Origin: JBFIHF01 sp964411125
GTDB lineage: Bacteria; Myxococcota_A; Bradymonadia; Bradymonadales; Bradymonadaceae
Length of the DNA: 64,000 nucleotides
Assembly: GCA_964411125.1 (NCBI GenBank)
Contig: CAYPJU010000028.1
Location: 1 to 64,000 of the forward strand
Direction: 5' to 3'
In this document: piece after piece, positions 61,707 to 64,000 of the stretch
How the letters are laid out: each line of letters begins with the position of its first letter
How positions within the stretch are numbered: position 1 is the stretch's first letter
Notes under the pieces: model-generated
Database searches by the model: none
What the model saw: only the letters and a program-made list of their open reading frames with translations
What the model was told of the DNA's origin: nothing
Translations under genes and position numbers: made by a program

Positions 61707-62984
61707 ATGGAGCTGTCCAACCTCGCCAAGCTGCTGTTCAGCATCGACGATGCGTTGCGCCACACCGACCACGACCGGGCGCTGCGGCTCGTCGTCGCGA
61801 ACTTCGACCGCTTCCCGGACACCGCCCCGCTGCGGGAGCGCGTCGCGCTCGTCCTCGCCGAGAACGGACGCAAGAAGGAGGCGGTGGAGATCCTGGAGCT
61901 CGTCGGACGGCACTACGCGAACGCCGGTCTCCCCACGCGAGCGATCGCCGTCGCCAAGCAGTTGCACAGCCTCAAGCCCGACACGACGAACCTCCTCGAC
62001 CACATCGCCACGCTCTACAACATCCGCAGTCCGTTCCTGTCGTCCGACGTTCATCGCGTCGAGATTCCTGATGGCGGCAGCGTCGATCTCGAGGCGAGCC
62101 TCGATATCCCCGAGGACGAACTCCTCGAGACGGCCGCCGGTCGGTCGGTGGAGCGACGGGGCCTCGCGGCCAAGCCGGACCGACTTCCGGCGCTTCCGCT
62201 GCTGAGCTTGCTGCCGCACGAGACGTTTCGAGCGGTGCTCGACCATCTCGAGTACTCGCTGTTCGACGAGGTCCAGCCGGTCCTCGAGAAGGGACAGTCG
62301 AACGAGGCGCTCGTCTGGACGGCGAGCGACGACCTGGTCCTCGAGAGTGAGGACGTCGCGATGATGGTGCCCCGAGGATCGCTCCTCGGGCTCTCGTCGT
62401 TCGGACGGTCCGGGCGACCCGCGGAGGTCGACGTCTTCACGCAGCCGGGGAGCGAGGTGATCAAGCTCGGACCTCAGGGGATTCGGATGATCCAGGAGTC
62501 GATCGGTGATTTCCAGAACCGCCTGGCCACGCTGCGGCGGCACGCGATGACCGAGCGGATCCTCGAGCGTCACCCGATGTTCCGGGACCTGCTCCCCGAC
62601 GATCGGCAGGACGTCATCGAGACTTTCACCGGTCTGCGCGTCGCCGAAGGAGAGGTTATCATCCGGCAGAACACCCCGTCGCCTGGACTCTTCCTGATCC
62701 TCGATGGAGAGGTCGACATCGTCCGCCAGGACGACGACTGGGAGATTACGATCGCGACCCTCCGTTCAGGGGACATCTTCGGCGAGATGGGGCTGGTTCG
62801 AGACAGCCCGACGGTGGCAGGGTGCGTCATGACGACTGCCGGGCACCTGCTCCATCTGTCGCGGGAGGAATTCCACCACCTCGCAACGCGTTATCCCGCA
62901 GTGCAGCAGTACACCTCGCAGCTTGCTGCGGAGCGTGACCAGGAAGAGGTTTTGTCCGCGGACGACCTCGCCGAAGTCGATTGA
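61707..62984 (+). CDS. cNMP-binding protein with N-terminal helical domain
   Basis: A 425-aa protein. The first ~90 residues are TPR-like helices (DDALRHTDHDRALRLVVANF, GRKKEAVEILELVGRHYAN), the middle (~130-270) is a domain of unknown fold that may be a second degenerate cNMP domain (LPHETFRAVLDHLEYSLFDE), and ~290-405 is a complete cNMP-binding domain (VIETFTGLRVAEGEVIIRQN, LILDGEVDIVRQDDDWE, GDIFGEMGLVRDSPTVAG). The phosphate-binding Arg of CAP is missing. The ATG has AGGA five bases before it; the TTG at 61692 is less likely. It sits between the two pspA genes. Confidence 0.85.
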   Translation: MELSNLAKLLFSIDDALRHTDHDRALRLVVANFDRFPDTAPLRERVALVLAENGRKKEAVEILELVGRHYANAGLPTRAIAVAKQLHSLKPDTTNLLDHIATLYNIRSPFLSSDVHRVEIPDGGSVDLEASLDIPEDELLETAAGRSVERRGLAAKPDRLPALPLLSLLPHETFRAVLDHLEYSLFDEVQPVLEKGQSNEALVWTASDDLVLESEDVAMMVPRGSLLGLSSFGRSGRPAEVDVFTQPGSEVIKLGPQGIRMIQESIGDFQNRLATLRRHAMTERILERHPMFRDLLPDDRQDVIETFTGLRVAEGEVIIRQNTPSPGLFLILDGEVDIVRQDDDWEITIATLRSGDIFGEMGLVRDSPTVAGCVMTTAGHLLHLSREEFHHLATRYPAVQQYTSQLAAERDQEEVLSADDLAEVD

Positions 62985-63010
62985 CAGTCTCGCCGCGGCG
63001 CCAATAAGAT
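62981..63010 (+). promoter_or_regulatory. promoter of the YbjN-like gene
   Basis: TTGACA (62981-62986, overlapping the stop of the previous gene), 18-base spacer, TAAGAT (63005-63010), 42 bases before the ATG. It is the best -35/-10 match in the window. Confidence 0.65.
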
Positions 63011-63052
63011 GCGCCCCATTCAGGTTACCTGCGGAAAGGCGAAGGTTTGGAG

Positions 63053-63472
63053 ATGGTCAACAACGATCAGATCGAGGCGTACCTCATCGAGACGGGCGTT
63101 CCGTTCGAACGCGTGAAAGAAGGCTTCTGGCTGATTCACGACGACTACGACGCCGTCGACAACATCGTCGTCGTTCACAAGCCGCCGGTCATCACGTTCC
63201 GCGTGAAACTGTTCGAGATTCCCGAATCGGGGAATCACGCCGAGCTCTTCGCGCATCTGTTGCGGCTGAACGCGACGGACATGATCGCCGGAGCGTACGG
63301 CCTCGAAGAAGAAGCGGTCGTCATCTCGGCGTCGCTGCAGAGCGAGAACCTGGACTACAACGAATTCCAGGCCACCGTCGACGCCCTCGCGTTTGCGGTC
63401 CGGGAACACTACGAGGAGCTCCGACGGTTCATGCCGGAGTCGCCCTCGGAAGCATTCCTGGAAGAGGAATGA
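63053..63472 (+). CDS. YbjN-domain (CesT-like) protein
   Basis: A 139-aa cytoplasmic protein with the alpha-beta fold of YbjN/type III chaperone-like proteins: helix NNDQIEAYLIETGVPFERV, strands WLIHDDYDAVDNIVVVH and ITFRVKLFEIP, and a C-terminal helix TVDALAFAVREHYEELRR. YbjN proteins are tied to stress responses in several bacteria. It has its own strong promoter and sits between the cNMP gene and the second pspA. The ATG is chosen over a TTG at 63047. Confidence 0.75.
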   Translation: MVNNDQIEAYLIETGVPFERVKEGFWLIHDDYDAVDNIVVVHKPPVITFRVKLFEIPESGNHAELFAHLLRLNATDMIAGAYGLEEEAVVISASLQSENLDYNEFQATVDALAFAVREHYEELRRFMPESPSEAFLEEE

Positions 63473-63567
63473 GTCGGCAGGGCCTCCGGGCCACGTCGGT
63501 CGCCAGTTGTTGCATACATGAGTGTCCCCGGCCTGCGCGCCGTGTTCGATGCTAGGAGAACGAACAG

Positions 63568-64000
63568 ATGGGTATCTTCGGTCGAATCAGCACCTTGCTG
63601 AAAGCCAACCTGAACGACCTCGTTTCGAAAGCCGAGGATCCCGAAAAGATCCTCAACCAGTTGATCCTCGACATGAAGGAGCAACTGATCGAAGCGAAGA
63701 AGCAGGTGGCCGTCGCAATCGCCGACGAAAAGCGCCTCAAGAAGCAGCTCGACAACGAGCTGCACATGGCGCGCGAGTGGGAGAAAAAGGCGATGATGGC
63801 GGTCCGTGCCGGGCGCGACGACCTCGCCAAAGAGGCGCTCTCGCGAAAGCAGGAGCACGACACCCTCGCCTCCGAGTACAAAGCGCACTGGGAAGCGCAG
63901 AAAGCCGCGGCCGACAAGCTGCGTGACTCGCTGCGACAGCTCAACGCCAAGATCGAAGAGGCCAAGCGCCGAAAGAATCTCCTCATCGCTCGCCAGAAGC
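63568..64000 (+). CDS. pspA: PspA/Vipp1 family protein, second copy, cut by window end
   Basis: The first 144 codons of a PspA paralogue; AGGAGA precedes the ATG. It opens with GIFGRISTLLKANLNDLVSK and DPEKILNQLILDMKEQL, almost the same as the copy at 60940, and continues with the coiled hairpin (LKKQLDNELHMAREWEKKAM, LAKEALSRKQEHDTLASEYK) to the end of the sequence. The two copies differ mainly past residue ~40. The 3' end is missing. Confidence 0.93.
   Translation, partial: MGIFGRISTLLKANLNDLVSKAEDPEKILNQLILDMKEQLIEAKKQVAVAIADEKRLKKQLDNELHMAREWEKKAMMAVRAGRDDLAKEALSRKQEHDTLASEYKAHWEAQKAAADKLRDSLRQLNAKIEEAKRRKNLLIARQK

Overview
This is about 64 kb of high-GC bacterial chromosome with no phage, insertion-sequence, CRISPR or plasmid hallmark. 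The gene style points to Myxococcota (old delta-proteobacteria): many lipoproteins and cysteine-rich secreted proteins, a matrixin protease with a MYXO-CTERM-like tail, a MopE-type metal-binding motif, Ser/Thr kinases joined to TPR and AAA modules, FHA, PilZ and cNMP-binding proteins, and two PspA paralogues. The order cannot be settled from the sequence alone (Bradymonadales-like or Polyangiales-like).

Layout. 0-2.3 kb: ParA-ParB partition pair and a small unknown. 2.3-8 kb: acyl-CoA carboxylase beta subunit, membrane alkaline-phosphatase-superfamily enzyme, membrane-anchored lytic transglycosylase. 7.4-13.2 kb: minus-strand operon of porin, giant PHP-domain lipoprotein and an EF-hand-like secreted protein. 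13.2-14.5 kb: a compact minus-strand RNA operon with all four tRNA-Ser isoacceptors, tRNA-Arg(ACG), tadA (whose product deaminates that tRNA-Arg) and the SRP RNA, bounded by a promoter and a rho-independent terminator. 14.7-21 kb: second membrane sulfatase-fold enzyme, a TGS-less ThrRS, a DsbA-like protein, a CxxCH lipoprotein. 21-26 kb: MATE exporter, cysteine-rich Pal, CpoB and a calcineurin-like lipoprotein. 26-31.9 kb: minus-strand operon DUF3108 - LD-carboxypeptidase - serine hydrolase - inositol monophosphatase - lipoprotein - FHA - TPR. 32-37.4 kb: a 659-aa unknown, CDF transporter, mannose-1-phosphate guanylyltransferase, CAP-domain lipoprotein. 37.5-42.3 kb: giant kinase/ATPase/TPR protein coupled to a FAD protein. 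42.4-46.9 kb: APC permease, NhaR, HPF, NhaA and a tiny membrane protein. 47-51 kb: TPR/PEGA protein, membrane kinase with repeats and a Cys-rich lipoprotein. 51-54.6 kb: TatD-like protein, MoaC, TPR lipoprotein, universal stress protein, RsmA. 54.5-58.1 kb: minus-strand operon of a cNMP-binding protein, large lipoprotein, secreted protein and matrixin. 58.4-64 kb: polytopic subtilase, PilZ protein, PspA, cNMP-binding protein, YbjN-like protein and a second PspA cut by the window end.

Recurring themes are envelope building and monitoring (Pal/CpoB, LdcA, lytic transglycosylase, PspA), signalling scaffolds, and stop/start overlaps (ATGA, GTGA, TGATG) that mark translationally coupled operons. 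No gene-free stretch exceeds 300 bases; the longest are 14482-14740 and 58136-58403. All functions are assigned by reading motifs; no database search was run.
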